DNA from: a virus
IMG/VR virus record: IMGVR_UViG_3300033148_002257
Coordinates: 1 to 64,000 of that record
Strand: one strand, 5' to 3'
DNA length: 64,000 bases
Positions 7,530 to 14,740 of the stretch are shown one piece after another. The position numbers and the translations under genes were made by a program. The notes beneath the pieces are model-generated. The model had not been told where the DNA came from. It worked only from the letters and a program-made list of their open reading frames with translations, and made no database searches. The number at the start of each line of letters is the position of its first letter. The stretch's first letter is position 1.

Positions 7530-7559
7530 TTGACAAACTGTTGTATGATATGGTATACT
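7530..7559 (+). promoter_or_regulatory. Strong sigma70 promoter with extended -10
   Basis: TTGACA at 7530-7535, an 18-base spacer ending GATATGG, and TATACT at 7554-7559. The TGG before the -10 is an extended -10 element. Spacer end and -10 are identical to the promoter at 28839. Transcription should start near 7566. Confidence 0.85.
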
Positions 7560-7565
7560 GTATAT

Positions 7566-7765
7566 AGAATAAGAGGCACATATACTAAAACAACAGCTAA
7601 CAGAGCTTAACAAAAATGAAGCTGGTGATAAGTGGCAGGTACCTTGGCATATGCGCCGCAAGGGTGTGAAAAGACATACACCGAGTTGTTGTGCACGACA
7701 ACTTGCCTTGGATAAAAGCAACGACGGGCGGTGTTGGGTGTGGAATCCAACCTGTTAGCTGAAGG
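7566..7765 (+). ncRNA. Candidate structured RNA or long leader
   Basis: No gene occupies the 514 bases from the clamp stop to 8010, yet a strong promoter fires into it. CAGCTAACAG at 7594-7603 pairs perfectly with CTGTTAGCTG at 7752-7761, closing a 168-base domain. Inside are successive hairpins: CCTTG/CAAGG (7642/7659), GGTGT/ACACC (7664/7678), AGTTGT/ACAACT (7684/7698) and GTTGG/CCAAC (7733/7747); the last abuts the closing stem like a T-arm. Alternatively it codes: an open frame ends at a TAG near 7756 with W- and C-rich residues, but it lacks a normal start with a Shine-Dalgarno site. No clear terminator follows, so it may be the 5' leader of 8010. Confidence 0.6.
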
Positions 7766-7800
7766 GTACAAGTCAAACGCCTATAACAACAAATGTTCAG

Positions 7801-7850
7801 ATATGTTATGTGTTGTATAGACAGATATGTTGTTGTGTAGATGTGTTGTC
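7801..7850 (+). repeat. Short TGTTG-rich tract
   Basis: A 50-base run with several TGTTG/TGTGTTG words, in the same style as the longer tracts to the left. It separates the structured RNA candidate from the inverted repeat at 7866. Confidence 0.55.
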
Positions 7851-7865
7851 GGGATAGCTAGACGT

Positions 7866-7983
7866 TTCTTATGGAGACCACAGACTGGTAAACGTGATTG
7901 TGTTGAAATGGTTTACCGTATTGGTTGTATAGTAAAGCTTCCATGGTTTAGTCTCCTTACATTGTTTGTGGTCTCCATAAGAA
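7866..7983 (+). promoter_or_regulatory. Nested inverted-repeat leader element
   Basis: TTCTTATGGAGACCACA (7866-7882) is perfectly complementary to TGTGGTCTCCATAAGAA (7967-7983). An inner stem GGTAAAC/GTTTACC lies at 7887-7893 and 7911-7917. The connecting arm carries CTCCTT near 7953, complementary to AAAGGA at the downstream ribosome binding site (near 7996). It could be a translation switch for the gene at 8010. The architecture is like 28695-28812. A recombination site for the nearby serine recombinase is the alternative. Confidence 0.55.
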
Positions 7984-8009
7984 GTGTTCATCTAAAAGGA
8001 ACAACTGAC

Positions 8010-8228
8010 ATGTTTGATCCTCGTAACCAAACCGTTATATATCTTCTAATCGCCGGCGTTATAACAGGTGTTCTAACCGTATCGTTTGTTGTCCAATCAG
8101 CGGTGTATTGGTTGGCAGAAGATGATATGTCAATATGTCTAGGTTCAATATATCTAGCTAACGCAATTATGACTGGTATAGCGTGTATAGTGTGTTTGGT
8201 AACCGCTGTTAATATCAACAGAATGTAA
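8010..8228 (+). CDS. Small membrane protein, two transmembrane helices, 72 aa
   Basis: Two hydrophobic segments (about 8-32 and 45-68) are separated by a short polar loop. I place the start at the ATG at 8010, after AAAAGGAAC; an upstream in-frame ATG at 7827 would run through the inverted repeat and lacks a ribosome binding site. It is the first gene behind the strong promoter at 7530, more than 400 bases away. Function unknown; small phage membrane proteins include holins, superinfection exclusion factors and toxins. Confidence 0.7.
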   Translation: MFDPRNQTVIYLLIAGVITGVLTVSFVVQSAVYWLAEDDMSICLGSIYLANAIMTGIACIVCLVTAVNINRM

Positions 8229-8243
8229 GGTAGGACATATAAA

Positions 8244-8603
8244 ATGACGTTTATTCCTATAGACGATACACATTTCTTTGCGCTTGAAGATTTAACGCGG
8301 TTTCTAAATAATGAGACGAAAACGTATTTTGATAGAGATATAGAATCACATGAACTTAACCTTTTACCAGCAGAAATATTGCTAATGATGAACGTTTTTG
8401 CACATAATGTCTTAAAAACGTCATGTTCTGATGGCGATACAGTTAAACCTTCTTCTATAGAAGCATGGTTATCTTTTATAGTCGGCAGGTTAATACATGA
8501 AATCATACAGTTACGACCCGATTTACGTGAAAATACGTTGTCTGATGCAGAACATGTTGAACGGTTATTAGACAAATTAAAAGACGAGGAGGGTACAAGC
8601 TAA
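8244..8603 (+). CDS. Hypothetical helical protein, 119 aa
   Basis: Unrecognised, mostly alpha-helical, acidic C terminus. It starts 15 bases after the membrane protein gene, and its stop overlaps the start of the recombinase (TAATG), so the two are coupled and may work together. Confidence 0.65.
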   Translation: MTFIPIDDTHFFALEDLTRFLNNETKTYFDRDIESHELNLLPAEILLMMNVFAHNVLKTSCSDGDTVKPSSIEAWLSFIVGRLIHEIIQLRPDLRENTLSDAEHVERLLDKLKDEEGTS

Positions 8604-9280
8604 TGACCAACGCTTACGGGTATGTTCGTGTATCGGGTGAAGGACAGATTACGGGACATGGACTTGAAAGGCAACGTGAAATTATCGAACGGTACGCTGC
8701 TGGCCATGATCTTAACCTTATACGTGTGTTTGTAGAACCGGGTACAACCGGTACAATTACAGACAGACCTGCGTTAGGTGATCTGTTGTTAGCAATTGAA
8801 CGGAACGGTGTACGTCATGTTGTTGTCGAAAGTCTAGACAGATTAGCACGTGACCTGGTTGTACAAGAAGCTATTGCAGAGAACTTCAAACGACAAGGGG
8901 TTGATCTAATATCTGCTACACAAGGTGACGATCTTGCTAGCGACGATCCCGGTCGGAAACTTATCCGACAACTGTTAGGTGCGATAGCAGAATACGATAA
9001 AAGTATGACTGTGTTGCGGTTAGCGGCGGCACGACGTGCTAAACGTAAAGCTAACGGAGGTAAATGTGAAGGACGAAAAGCGTATGGAGAATGTGATCCA
9101 AAAGAACGAGCAGCTATAGCGCGATGTAAAGAGTTACGTGCTAAAACGGTTGGTAAAGGACGTGGGAAACGACAGTTGAGTATGACGGAAATTGCTAAAG
9201 TTATGAATCAGGAAGGGTATCCGACACGACAAGGTAGACCATGGACAGCGCAGACTGTTAGAAGTGTGTTACGGAAATAA
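8603..9280 (+). CDS. Small serine recombinase (resolvase/invertase family)
   Basis: A 225-aa protein with the family hallmarks: Y-x-R-V-S with nucleophile Ser11, an E-S-L-D-R-L-A-R-D segment near 76-84 carrying catalytic Arg residues, the long helix E, a basic linker, and a C-terminal helix-turn-helix-like block (M-T-E-I-A-K-V-M-N...T-A-Q-T-V-R-S-V-L). Such enzymes cut at paired dyad sites through a Ser-DNA link and catalyse resolution, inversion or integration. The size fits resolvases and invertases rather than large serine integrases. Target sites are not evident; the 17-bp inverted repeat at 7866-7983 is one candidate. It is coupled to the gene before. Confidence 0.85.
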   Translation: MTNAYGYVRVSGEGQITGHGLERQREIIERYAAGHDLNLIRVFVEPGTTGTITDRPALGDLLLAIERNGVRHVVVESLDRLARDLVVQEAIAENFKRQGVDLISATQGDDLASDDPGRKLIRQLLGAIAEYDKSMTVLRLAAARRAKRKANGGKCEGRKAYGECDPKERAAIARCKELRAKTVGKGRGKRQLSMTEIAKVMNQEGYPTRQGRPWTAQTVRSVLRK

Positions 9281-9315
9281 CTGGGATTGGTAAAAAGGAA
9301 GGGAAAGGTATAACA

Positions 9316-9363
9316 ATGGCTAATACAGGTCATAACAAAGGAATTGCGAGTGTTGACAGATAG
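9316..9363 (+). CDS. Possible 15-aa peptide
   Basis: A tiny open frame with a good upstream purine tract (AAGGAAGGGAAAGG), in the gap between the recombinase and the next gene. The Shine-Dalgarno site is the only support; it may be a leader peptide or nothing. Confidence 0.25.
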   Translation: MANTGHNKGIASVDR

Positions 9364-9411
9364 TTGCTGTACGTGTTCGAAACGGAACGACCTAAAAGAA
9401 GGAGAACAACA

Positions 9412-9690
9412 ATGAAATATGAATCTGAAAGGTTAAGAAAAAAACCAACGTCTAAAAAACGATTGACAAAGAAACAAGCGAAAGAAATAGGGTTACAGGG
9501 CGGCGAATATGGAACACAGATATTAGAAGATGGTATATGGACAGAGTTTGTAAGTGAACGAACGTTAGCAAATGCACGAGACACTGTTGTTGATGAACGA
9601 CGTCAGATTGCGAATAGAGAGGCAACTAACGTTCCTTTACCATATAATGATGTGCGTATTGTGCGAATGTGGTATGAAGTAATTGATTAA
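9412..9690 (+). CDS. Basic hypothetical protein, 92 aa
   Basis: AAGAAGGAG precedes the ATG at 9412. The N-terminal 30 residues are very Lys/Arg-rich (K-K-P-T-S-K-K-R); the rest is mixed. Nucleic-acid binding is plausible but no motif is recognised. Confidence 0.65.
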   Translation: MKYESERLRKKPTSKKRLTKKQAKEIGLQGGEYGTQILEDGIWTEFVSERTLANARDTVVDERRQIANREATNVPLPYNDVRIVRMWYEVID

Positions 9691-9719
9691 ACAACAACTT
9701 GTAAAGGAACAACATAACA

Positions 9720-9863
9720 ATGGAAACTTTAATTCGTATAGTAATATACGTCTGGCTAATCAACGCTGGTATAACAGGTATAATGGTGTTTTTATGTTTA
9801 ACGTTAGGGTTGGCGCATTATCTGTTTGATAAAAGTTCAACAGACGGAAAAACAAAAGAATAA
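9720..9863 (+). CDS. Single-span membrane peptide, 47 aa
   Basis: The ATG at 9720 follows AAAGGAAC. One long hydrophobic segment covers about residues 4-35 and the tail is polar (D-K-S-S-T-D-G-K-T). No family is recognised. It is one of several small membrane proteins in this operon. Confidence 0.6.
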   Translation: METLIRIVIYVWLINAGITGIMVFLCLTLGLAHYLFDKSSTDGKTKE

Positions 9864-9946
9864 CTGGACGGGTACTGGAACAACTCGTTATTGCCACCGT
9901 CCTATGTATTGGAGAGAGATCGACGTAACGAGGAGGATACAACGAC

Positions 9947-10285
9947 ATGACTTTTGCAAAATGGCTAGAAGAAGTAGGCGCTTGTAAAGCAGCACGAGAC
10001 TGGGTTGGAAACCACGGGTTACTGTGGGCATACAAAAACTGCACTCGTCCACACTGGATGTTATGGGTGTTGGAAATGGCATATCACTGCGAGACTTGGC
10101 CTACGTCGTTCGATCTCTCTCAATTGTGGCTCAAACTATACGATGCGGGGTTTGATATGGATGTTTGGTGTGCTACCAGAGAAGATAGTCGTCAATACCC
10201 CCGCATGTGTGATTTTATCCGAGCACACGTCAAACCGGGGACAGTTTCAAATCTGACGAGACGTTTCGAGGAGGAGATGATATGA
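9947..10285 (+). CDS. Trp/Cys-rich hypothetical protein, 112 aa
   Basis: The Shine-Dalgarno site GAGGAGG stands 9-10 bases upstream. The protein has many Trp (about 9) and scattered Cys. The K-W-L-E-E-V-G-A-C-K-A-A opening resembles short phage and plasmid hypothetical proteins of unknown function. Its end overlaps the next start (ATGA). Confidence 0.65.
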   Translation: MTFAKWLEEVGACKAARDWVGNHGLLWAYKNCTRPHWMLWVLEMAYHCETWPTSFDLSQLWLKLYDAGFDMDVWCATREDSRQYPRMCDFIRAHVKPGTVSNLTRRFEEEMI

Positions 10286-10956
10286 GCACGTTAGTACCAT
10301 CACACGATCCACTACACGCAGACGAACAGCGGTATGTCGTAGTAGATTTGGGTGTAGATGATGATATAGATGATGATTGTAAATATCTTGGATGGATAAA
10401 TGGAACGTTACAACTATGTACGCCTACTAAACTATGGCATTGTGCTGGTGATGACGAGTATATAGCTGATTGGCAGTTTGACAAAGCAACAGCAGAACAG
10501 GTTGCCGCTTGTGCTAGAGAGTATAATGCACATTGCGAGGTTCGGCCATGGCCAGAAAACACAGACGAACAGCGGTACAGTTCAGACGAAGCCGAAGACG
10601 ACGATATGCTGGCCGCACAGACGAGTAACGCCGCCTTTGCGAGAATGCGCCAGCAGCGGGTAATTGCAGAAGCAGACGAACAACAGATGTGGTGTGTTTA
10701 CATCAGTGAAGCTGCATACCCTTGGCGTGGTCGGTTTGGCAAAGGCAGTACCAAGTTTTTTCGAGAGTATCCCGTCCCTCTTACACGACAGGAAGCAGAA
10801 GAAACAGTTGAAGCATGTCCTGGTCAGAACCCGCAGATATTGCCATATCCGCCACCGTATACGAAATCTTGTAGATGCGATGCATGTGACGGTACAGGTA
10901 AATGTGACGCATGCAACAGTACAGGCGTTGTGTGGATACCAGACACAGAAGCATAG
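10282..10956 (+). CDS. DnaJ-type zinc motif protein, paralog 1, 224 aa
   Basis: The C terminus carries C-R-C-D-A-C-D-G-T-G-K-C-D-A-C-N, which is the C-x-x-C-x-G-x-G zinc motif seen in DnaJ and in phage small proteins. The N-terminal part begins with an acidic beta-rich segment. Residues about 130-200 (W-C-V-Y...Y-P-W-R-G-R...L-T-R-Q-E-A-E-E) are repeated in the next gene, so the pair arose by tandem duplication; this copy has an extra acidic stretch of about 40 residues in the middle. Confidence 0.7.
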   Translation: MSTLVPSHDPLHADEQRYVVVDLGVDDDIDDDCKYLGWINGTLQLCTPTKLWHCAGDDEYIADWQFDKATAEQVAACAREYNAHCEVRPWPENTDEQRYSSDEAEDDDMLAAQTSNAAFARMRQQRVIAEADEQQMWCVYISEAAYPWRGRFGKGSTKFFREYPVPLTRQEAEETVEACPGQNPQILPYPPPYTKSCRCDACDGTGKCDACNSTGVVWIPDTEA

Positions 10957-10967
10957 GAGAATGTGAT

Positions 10968-11492
10968 ATGAACACGTTAATACCCAATCACGAACAGTAC
11001 GTTGTAATAGATATAGGTGCAGAGGCGGCGGGCGAGGACAAATACGTCTCGCGAGTCGAGAACATCACAACTATCGCTAACCAAGGATGGGCACGTTTCT
11101 CTACACCTTATGTCGCACAGTGTCTTTACGATACAAAACACGCAGCGATGCGTGCTATGTGGCAGGTTGCGGACGATCTTGGCTGGTGTTGCAAAGTTCG
11201 GCCATGGCCAGAAAAGACAGAGGAACAGCGGGTATGGTGTGTTTATGTCGGAGGCATATACCCTTGGAGAGGCAGAGTTGATAATGAGGAATATGCGGCA
11301 AGTTTTCTACAAAAGGAGCCTATTCCGCTTACACGAGAAGAAGCAGAAGAGATAGCAGCAGAGACTTGTTACGAAAACCCACAGATATTGCCGTATCCAT
11401 TGACAGATATGCAACCCTGTATGTGTACGAACTGTGACGGTACAGGCGTTGTGTGGGTATCGGACAAAGAAACGATGGAGGATACTACATGA
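10968..11492 (+). CDS. DnaJ-type zinc motif protein, paralog 2, 174 aa
   Basis: Start at the ATG 10968 after TAGGAGAA. It shares with its neighbour the N-terminal block (N-T-L-I-P...V-V-I-D-I-G), the V-R-P-W-P-E block, the Y-P-W-R-G-R block and the C-terminal C-T-N-C-D-G-T-G zinc half-motif, but has only one C-x-x-C-D-G-T-G and one C-M-C pair. Overlaps the next start (ATGA). Function unknown. Confidence 0.7.
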   Translation: MNTLIPNHEQYVVIDIGAEAAGEDKYVSRVENITTIANQGWARFSTPYVAQCLYDTKHAAMRAMWQVADDLGWCCKVRPWPEKTEEQRVWCVYVGGIYPWRGRVDNEEYAASFLQKEPIPLTREEAEEIAAETCYENPQILPYPLTDMQPCMCTNCDGTGVVWVSDKETMEDTT

Positions 11493-11719
11493 GTCAGAGA
11501 ATGAACGGTAAGTTTTCGATTTTCTGCATACACCTATACGATACAGGTTATCACTTTCGGTTTAGTTTGAAAGACGATTTGGATAGACATATAGTTACTA
11601 TAAAAATGTCGCCAGAACATCTTGCATTGGCATTAACTTCTGAAACCAATCTCCCTTGTACTTTTGAGTTGAGTCGTCTAAAGGTAGATACCGATGACCA
11701 AACCGAATGGAGTAACTAA
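11489..11719 (+). CDS. Hypothetical protein, 76 aa
   Basis: Starts with ATGA overlapping the previous stop. Beta-rich, unrecognised. Its last 26 bases overlap the start of the following gene in another frame. Confidence 0.6.
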   Translation: MSQRMNGKFSIFCIHLYDTGYHFRFSLKDDLDRHIVTIKMSPEHLALALTSETNLPCTFELSRLKVDTDDQTEWSN

Positions 11720-11987
11720 TTCTGCAATCTTGGATAGACGCAATCAAATGTTCAGGGAGTACCTTGTCCAAAAAGCCGTACGTCTTGGCATACATGTTGA
11801 ATATCGCGGGCCAGCATTAGTCGGTAACGCATGGGAGTATGCCCTTAAACGGGGCCGCTATGGGATGGTGTGGCTTCAACCCGTTTCGGATATCATGATA
11901 GGGGAGGCACCGCTGGAGGATCAAGCAACGTGGATTGTACTCCAGTTTTGCAAACAGATATGTCGGAATGGAGAAAATGTATCATGA
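11694..11987 (+). CDS. Hypothetical protein, 97 aa
   Basis: Starts inside the previous gene. Mixed alpha/beta with a W-E-Y-A-L-K-R-G-R-Y-G core. The first 14 bases of its coding sequence (ATGACCAAACCGAA) recur at the start of the next gene at 11984, suggesting a small duplication around the gene starts. Unrecognised. Confidence 0.6.
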   Translation: MTKPNGVTNSAILDRRNQMFREYLVQKAVRLGIHVEYRGPALVGNAWEYALKRGRYGMVWLQPVSDIMIGEAPLEDQATWIVLQFCKQICRNGENVS

Positions 11988-12145
11988 CCAAACCGAAGTT
12001 TGACCGGCTGTTGATGACGATAATCGTGTCGAGTGTAGCGTTGATTGTAGCGGCGTCGGCAGGTGAACTGGTACGTAACCAGATTGTGCGTGGGAAAGGC
12101 AGATGTATCGAAAAGATTGTTACGTATGAACTGAAAGGGGATTGA
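11984..12145 (+). CDS. Small single-span membrane protein, 53 aa
   Basis: The ATG overlaps the previous stop (ATGA). A hydrophobic helix at about 10-30 is followed by G-E-L-V-R-N...R-G-K-G-R and a charged tail. The segment after the helix matches that of the protein at 12334 (G-E-E-L...R-G-K-G-R), so this may be a truncated paralog. Confidence 0.65.
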   Translation: MTKPKFDRLLMTIIVSSVALIVAASAGELVRNQIVRGKGRCIEKIVTYELKGD

Positions 12146-12149
12146 TAGT

Positions 12150-12299
12150 ATGGGTTCGACAGAGAAACCAATACCTGTTACTATTTGTAAGTCTAGGATA
12201 GATAACCTTTTTGAAACGGGTTGTGGTCTTATGGGTTGTGGTTGTTTAACGTTACTGATTCTGGTGTTCCTATTGTTGTTTATAGGTGTCGTGGTATGA
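12150..12299 (+). CDS. Small Cys-rich membrane protein, 49 aa
   Basis: Follows the previous gene by four bases, with AAAGGGG upstream. It has a polar N-terminal half, a G-C-G-L-M-G-C-G-C stretch around 25-33 and a C-terminal transmembrane helix of L, I, V and F. A Cys-rich patch next to a tail anchor suggests acylation or metal binding, but nothing is certain. Confidence 0.6.
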   Translation: MGSTEKPIPVTICKSRIDNLFETGCGLMGCGCLTLLILVFLLLFIGVVV

Positions 12300-12333
12300 A
12301 TATCAAATAAACAAACAAAGAGGACAAACATCA

Positions 12334-12738
12334 ATGGTCAAACCTATGACAATAATAGTAGTGAGTTTGATACTAATAGGTATTGCAACTGCTGGTGAAG
12401 AGCTATATAGATTTAAGACTATACGTGGGAAAGGCAGGTATACCGTGGTTGCGCAGGTACCCGACACATCAGAGTTTAGCGACGTTGTAGGTGTACATTT
12501 CTACCAGCGCGATACAGACGAGACGGTTACACGATATTGTGAGTTGCCGGCGTGCCCGGGACAGCGGTTACATATCGTCATCGAGTCGCCGCCTATCGGT
12601 CGTATCCAATGGGGATGTATGGTTGAGGATGCAGCGGGTAACTTGTCGCCGTTGGATTGGGGTGATGTGCGCGAGACGATGCCGCCGTTGCGAATTAGCG
12701 GTCAAGCGCGGTTTGAAGGGTGGGGGAAACTTGAATAA
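12334..12738 (+). CDS. Membrane-anchored or secreted beta protein, 134 aa
   Basis: The start at 12334 follows an AAAGAGG tract. A hydrophobic helix at about 5-22 (signal anchor) is followed by a beta-rich domain of about 100 residues with two Cys. The R-G-K-G-R-Y segment after the helix links it to the shorter protein at 11984. Likely exported or membrane attached; function unknown. Confidence 0.65.
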   Translation: MVKPMTIIVVSLILIGIATAGEELYRFKTIRGKGRYTVVAQVPDTSEFSDVVGVHFYQRDTDETVTRYCELPACPGQRLHIVIESPPIGRIQWGCMVEDAAGNLSPLDWGDVRETMPPLRISGQARFEGWGKLE

Positions 12739-12751
12739 GGACAAAAAGGAA

Positions 12752-12961
12752 ATGATGTTCTTCGATGAAACAAAAGATTCAATGATGGACGTGCAACTTG
12801 CACGAAATATTCAAGAGATTGTCTTTCTGGGAACTAAAGCAGCTAAAAGAATAATCAACCTCAATCTTTCTCAAGAGTCTAGTTACGAACGAGGTGTAAT
12901 AGATACAATTCAATGGATGTTAGGTAAAGATGAAAGGGTTGAAATAGAAATTGGCGTATAA
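12752..12961 (+). CDS. Hypothetical helical protein, 69 aa
   Basis: The start at 12752 follows AAGGACAAAAAGGA. Helical and amphipathic with Q-L-A-R-N-I-Q-E-I and a hydrophobic centre. Unrecognised. Confidence 0.6.
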   Translation: MMFFDETKDSMMDVQLARNIQEIVFLGTKAAKRIINLNLSQESSYERGVIDTIQWMLGKDERVEIEIGV

Positions 12962-12963
12962 TG

Positions 12964-13484
12964 TTGTTGTTATGGATCGAGAATGTGGGTAGTGAAACGT
13001 GGGTTGGTGGATGTGGAAGGCTTGAATAAGGAGAAAAGACAATGATATACGGCAGTGTAGGTGTCGGAGTAACAGAGCTAGTCATCACGTGCAAAACGCG
13101 ATCAAGCGGTCGAGTGGATATTGCCAAGCATGATGCCGTGATGTTGGTTGGAGAGTATACGGTGGACAATAAACCTGTAGAATGTGAATCTCGTATCTTC
13201 GGGCAAGCGCTTGCTGATTCTAGAGCTAACGCAGAAGCTATTCCTGTAAAGGTACGAGGTATGTTCATTTTTAACTACGATGGTCCCGCACCTGTCGTAA
13301 ACGGCATAGCTGGTGTCTTAATGTCAAGCAGAGGCAAAGTCAAGGCTCCCGTATTTTCTAATGGACAGGGCATTAACCTGAAGGTTGATACTACAACCAA
13401 ACAAGTTCACGTATTGTTGTAGTTGTTGTTACGGATCGAGAATGTGGATGGGAAAACGCGGGTTAGCGGATGGGGGACGTTGAA
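12964..13484 (+). repeat. Pair of about 60-bp direct repeats flanking a gene
   Basis: The stretch after 12964 (GTTGTTATGGATCGAGAATG, then GTGGGT...GGATGTGGAAGG) is repeated with changes from about 13422 to 13482 (GTTGTTACGGATCGAGAATG, then GGATGGG...GCGGATGGGGGA). A third partial copy is at 13747-13775. The repeats bracket the gene at 13042-13422 and contain the ribosome binding regions, suggesting duplication of a gene-plus-leader unit. Confidence 0.6.
13042..13422 (+). CDS. Hypothetical beta-rich protein, 126 aa
   Basis: AAGGAGAAAAGACA precedes the start. A beta-rich protein with a G-V-G-V-T-E-L-V-I-T opening and repeated Val/Gly strands. It is flanked by the 60-bp repeats. No family is recognised. 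Confidence 0.65.
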   Translation: MIYGSVGVGVTELVITCKTRSSGRVDIAKHDAVMLVGEYTVDNKPVECESRIFGQALADSRANAEAIPVKVRGMFIFNYDGPAPVVNGIAGVLMSSRGKVKAPVFSNGQGINLKVDTTTKQVHVLL

Positions 13485-13751
13485 ATGAAAGGACGAGATA
13501 ATTATCGGGTGATTGTACATCCAGATGAACCTTGGTTTCTCAAGGACGGCGATCAGGAAGGAAACCACGAGAAATGGATTGGTGTTTGCGAAAGGCTCAT
13601 AATGGACATTACAAGGCATATTAACGGGATTGTGAGTACTGACTACGAATGGGATGACGTATGCGAGTATTGTGGTGAACCATGGGAAGAACCGCCAGAA
13701 TGTTGTGACGAAGCTATAGAAGAATGGGAGAAGACTGTTGCTGAGGGATAG
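13485..13751 (+). CDS. Zinc-binding hypothetical protein, 88 aa
   Basis: I place the start at 13485 after GGGGGACG, with 13470 possible. C-E-Y-C and P-E-C-C-D-E near the C terminus form a likely four-Cys zinc site, followed by an acidic helix. Role unknown. Confidence 0.6.
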   Translation: MKGRDNYRVIVHPDEPWFLKDGDQEGNHEKWIGVCERLIMDITRHINGIVSTDYEWDDVCEYCGEPWEEPPECCDEAIEEWEKTVAEG

Positions 13752-13794
13752 CGGATGGGGGAAAGGAGAAAAGGATAACGGAAGAAGAATAACT

Positions 13795-13970
13795 GATTCT
13801 CAGCGGCCAGTAGCGACGTGGTAGCGTCAAGAGGAGGTCTCGACCGAACATCGCAAGCTCGTGTATCAGCGGTTGATGGTCTACCAGCGACAACCGACAG
13901 CACTGGGCACGAATATCGGTGAGAGGGTGAAGTCGGTAGGCGGCGGGTGAATCCGACCGCTGGCCGCAAG
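13795..13970 (+). ncRNA. Candidate GC-rich structured RNA
   Basis: The 271-base gap between 13751 and 14023 is markedly GC-richer than its neighbours. GCGGCCAG (13803-13810) pairs with CTGGCCGC (13960-13967). Inside are GACG/CGTC (13815/13825), CGGTTG-TGGT/ACCA-CAACCG (13870-13896) and GTCGG/CCGAC (13932/13953), the last adjacent to the closing stem and ending its loop in GAAT. The closing stem, domain length (165 bases) and this 3' hairpin (GAAT-CC-R-AC) echo the candidate at 7594-7761. There is no promoter of the strong class just upstream; it may be processed from the operon transcript. Confidence 0.5.
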
Positions 13971-14022
13971 TAAAAAGGGTTGGACAATGGAGAATTGAAT
14001 GAACGGCGAAGGAGAAAAGACA

Positions 14023-14268
14023 ATGGAAGAACAGACTACAGACGGACAATACATAGCTTTGTTTGCAACATGCGATTGCGGTAACCAGTTAAAGCTAGTT
14101 CCGATTGTTGACGAGACGGGAAGTGACGAATGGACGTGGATTGTATCTGATATGGTGTTAAAATGTGGCAGATGTTCGCGTTATATTCATCTTTCAGGTC
14201 TTCATGTCATCGAAATGAACAACAATGCCTTTTCTTTACCAATAAACCGTAAGGAGGATGACAAATGA
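14023..14268 (+). CDS. Zinc-ribbon protein, 81 aa
   Basis: The start at 14023 follows AAGGAGAAAAGACA, the same leader as the gene at 13042; an upstream ATG at 13999 is less likely. C-D-C-G near residue 18 and C-G-R-C near residue 48 make a four-Cys zinc ribbon in a beta-rich protein. Its stop overlaps the next start. Confidence 0.7.
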   Translation: MEEQTTDGQYIALFATCDCGNQLKLVPIVDETGSDEWTWIVSDMVLKCGRCSRYIHLSGLHVIEMNNNAFSLPINRKEDDK

Positions 14269-14708
14269 TATATCGAATAGTGATCAGTGTGCCAGATAAC
14301 GGAACAGAGTCTGTTGACCTGGTTTGCGAGGTTTTGACTGAATTGCGAAGACGGTTGATAGACAATCAGATGTTACTAAATCATAGTTTACTATACGGTG
14401 TTGGATGTGCGAAATTGTTTACGGATAAAGAGTATGACGCGATAGAAGAAGACGTAGTAATTTTGGAAGGAGCAGAACAAATGAAAAGACGAACGTATAC
14501 CGAAACAGTCTGTGAAAGTTGTGGCGCTGTAGGAAAGGTTGACTGGCCGTTTGGCGCTGTACCGGAGAACGAAGTTAGAAATGTAATACCGCCGGATTGG
14601 GTACAGATTAAACATCGCGGGCCGTTTGGCGAACAGAGATTAACTGATCTGTGTAAAGAGTGTGCTGACAGGCTTCTAGGCGGAGAGGATTGGTATGACG
14701 CTGTGTGA
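14265..14708 (+). CDS. Zinc-ribbon protein, 147 aa
   Basis: AAGGAGG seven bases before the start. The N-terminal half is a charged alpha/beta region; the C-terminal half carries C-E-S-C-G near residue 83 and C-K-E-C near 132, a four-Cys zinc site typical of phage proteins of unknown function. Translationally coupled to the gene before. Confidence 0.7.
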   Translation: MIYRIVISVPDNGTESVDLVCEVLTELRRRLIDNQMLLNHSLLYGVGCAKLFTDKEYDAIEEDVVILEGAEQMKRRTYTETVCESCGAVGKVDWPFGAVPENEVRNVIPPDWVQIKHRGPFGEQRLTDLCKECADRLLGGEDWYDAV

Positions 14709-14740
14709 TTATCAAGAGGTGCATGAACACGAGGCGAGCA

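Noticed and set aside
7594-7761. tmRNA or tRNA
   Set aside because: The closing stem plus 3' hairpin look tRNA-like, but there is no CCA end, no T-loop consensus and no proper anticodon arm.
8603-9280. Large serine integrase
   Set aside because: At 225 aa the protein lacks the long zinc-ribbon/coiled-coil C-terminal part of serine integrases.
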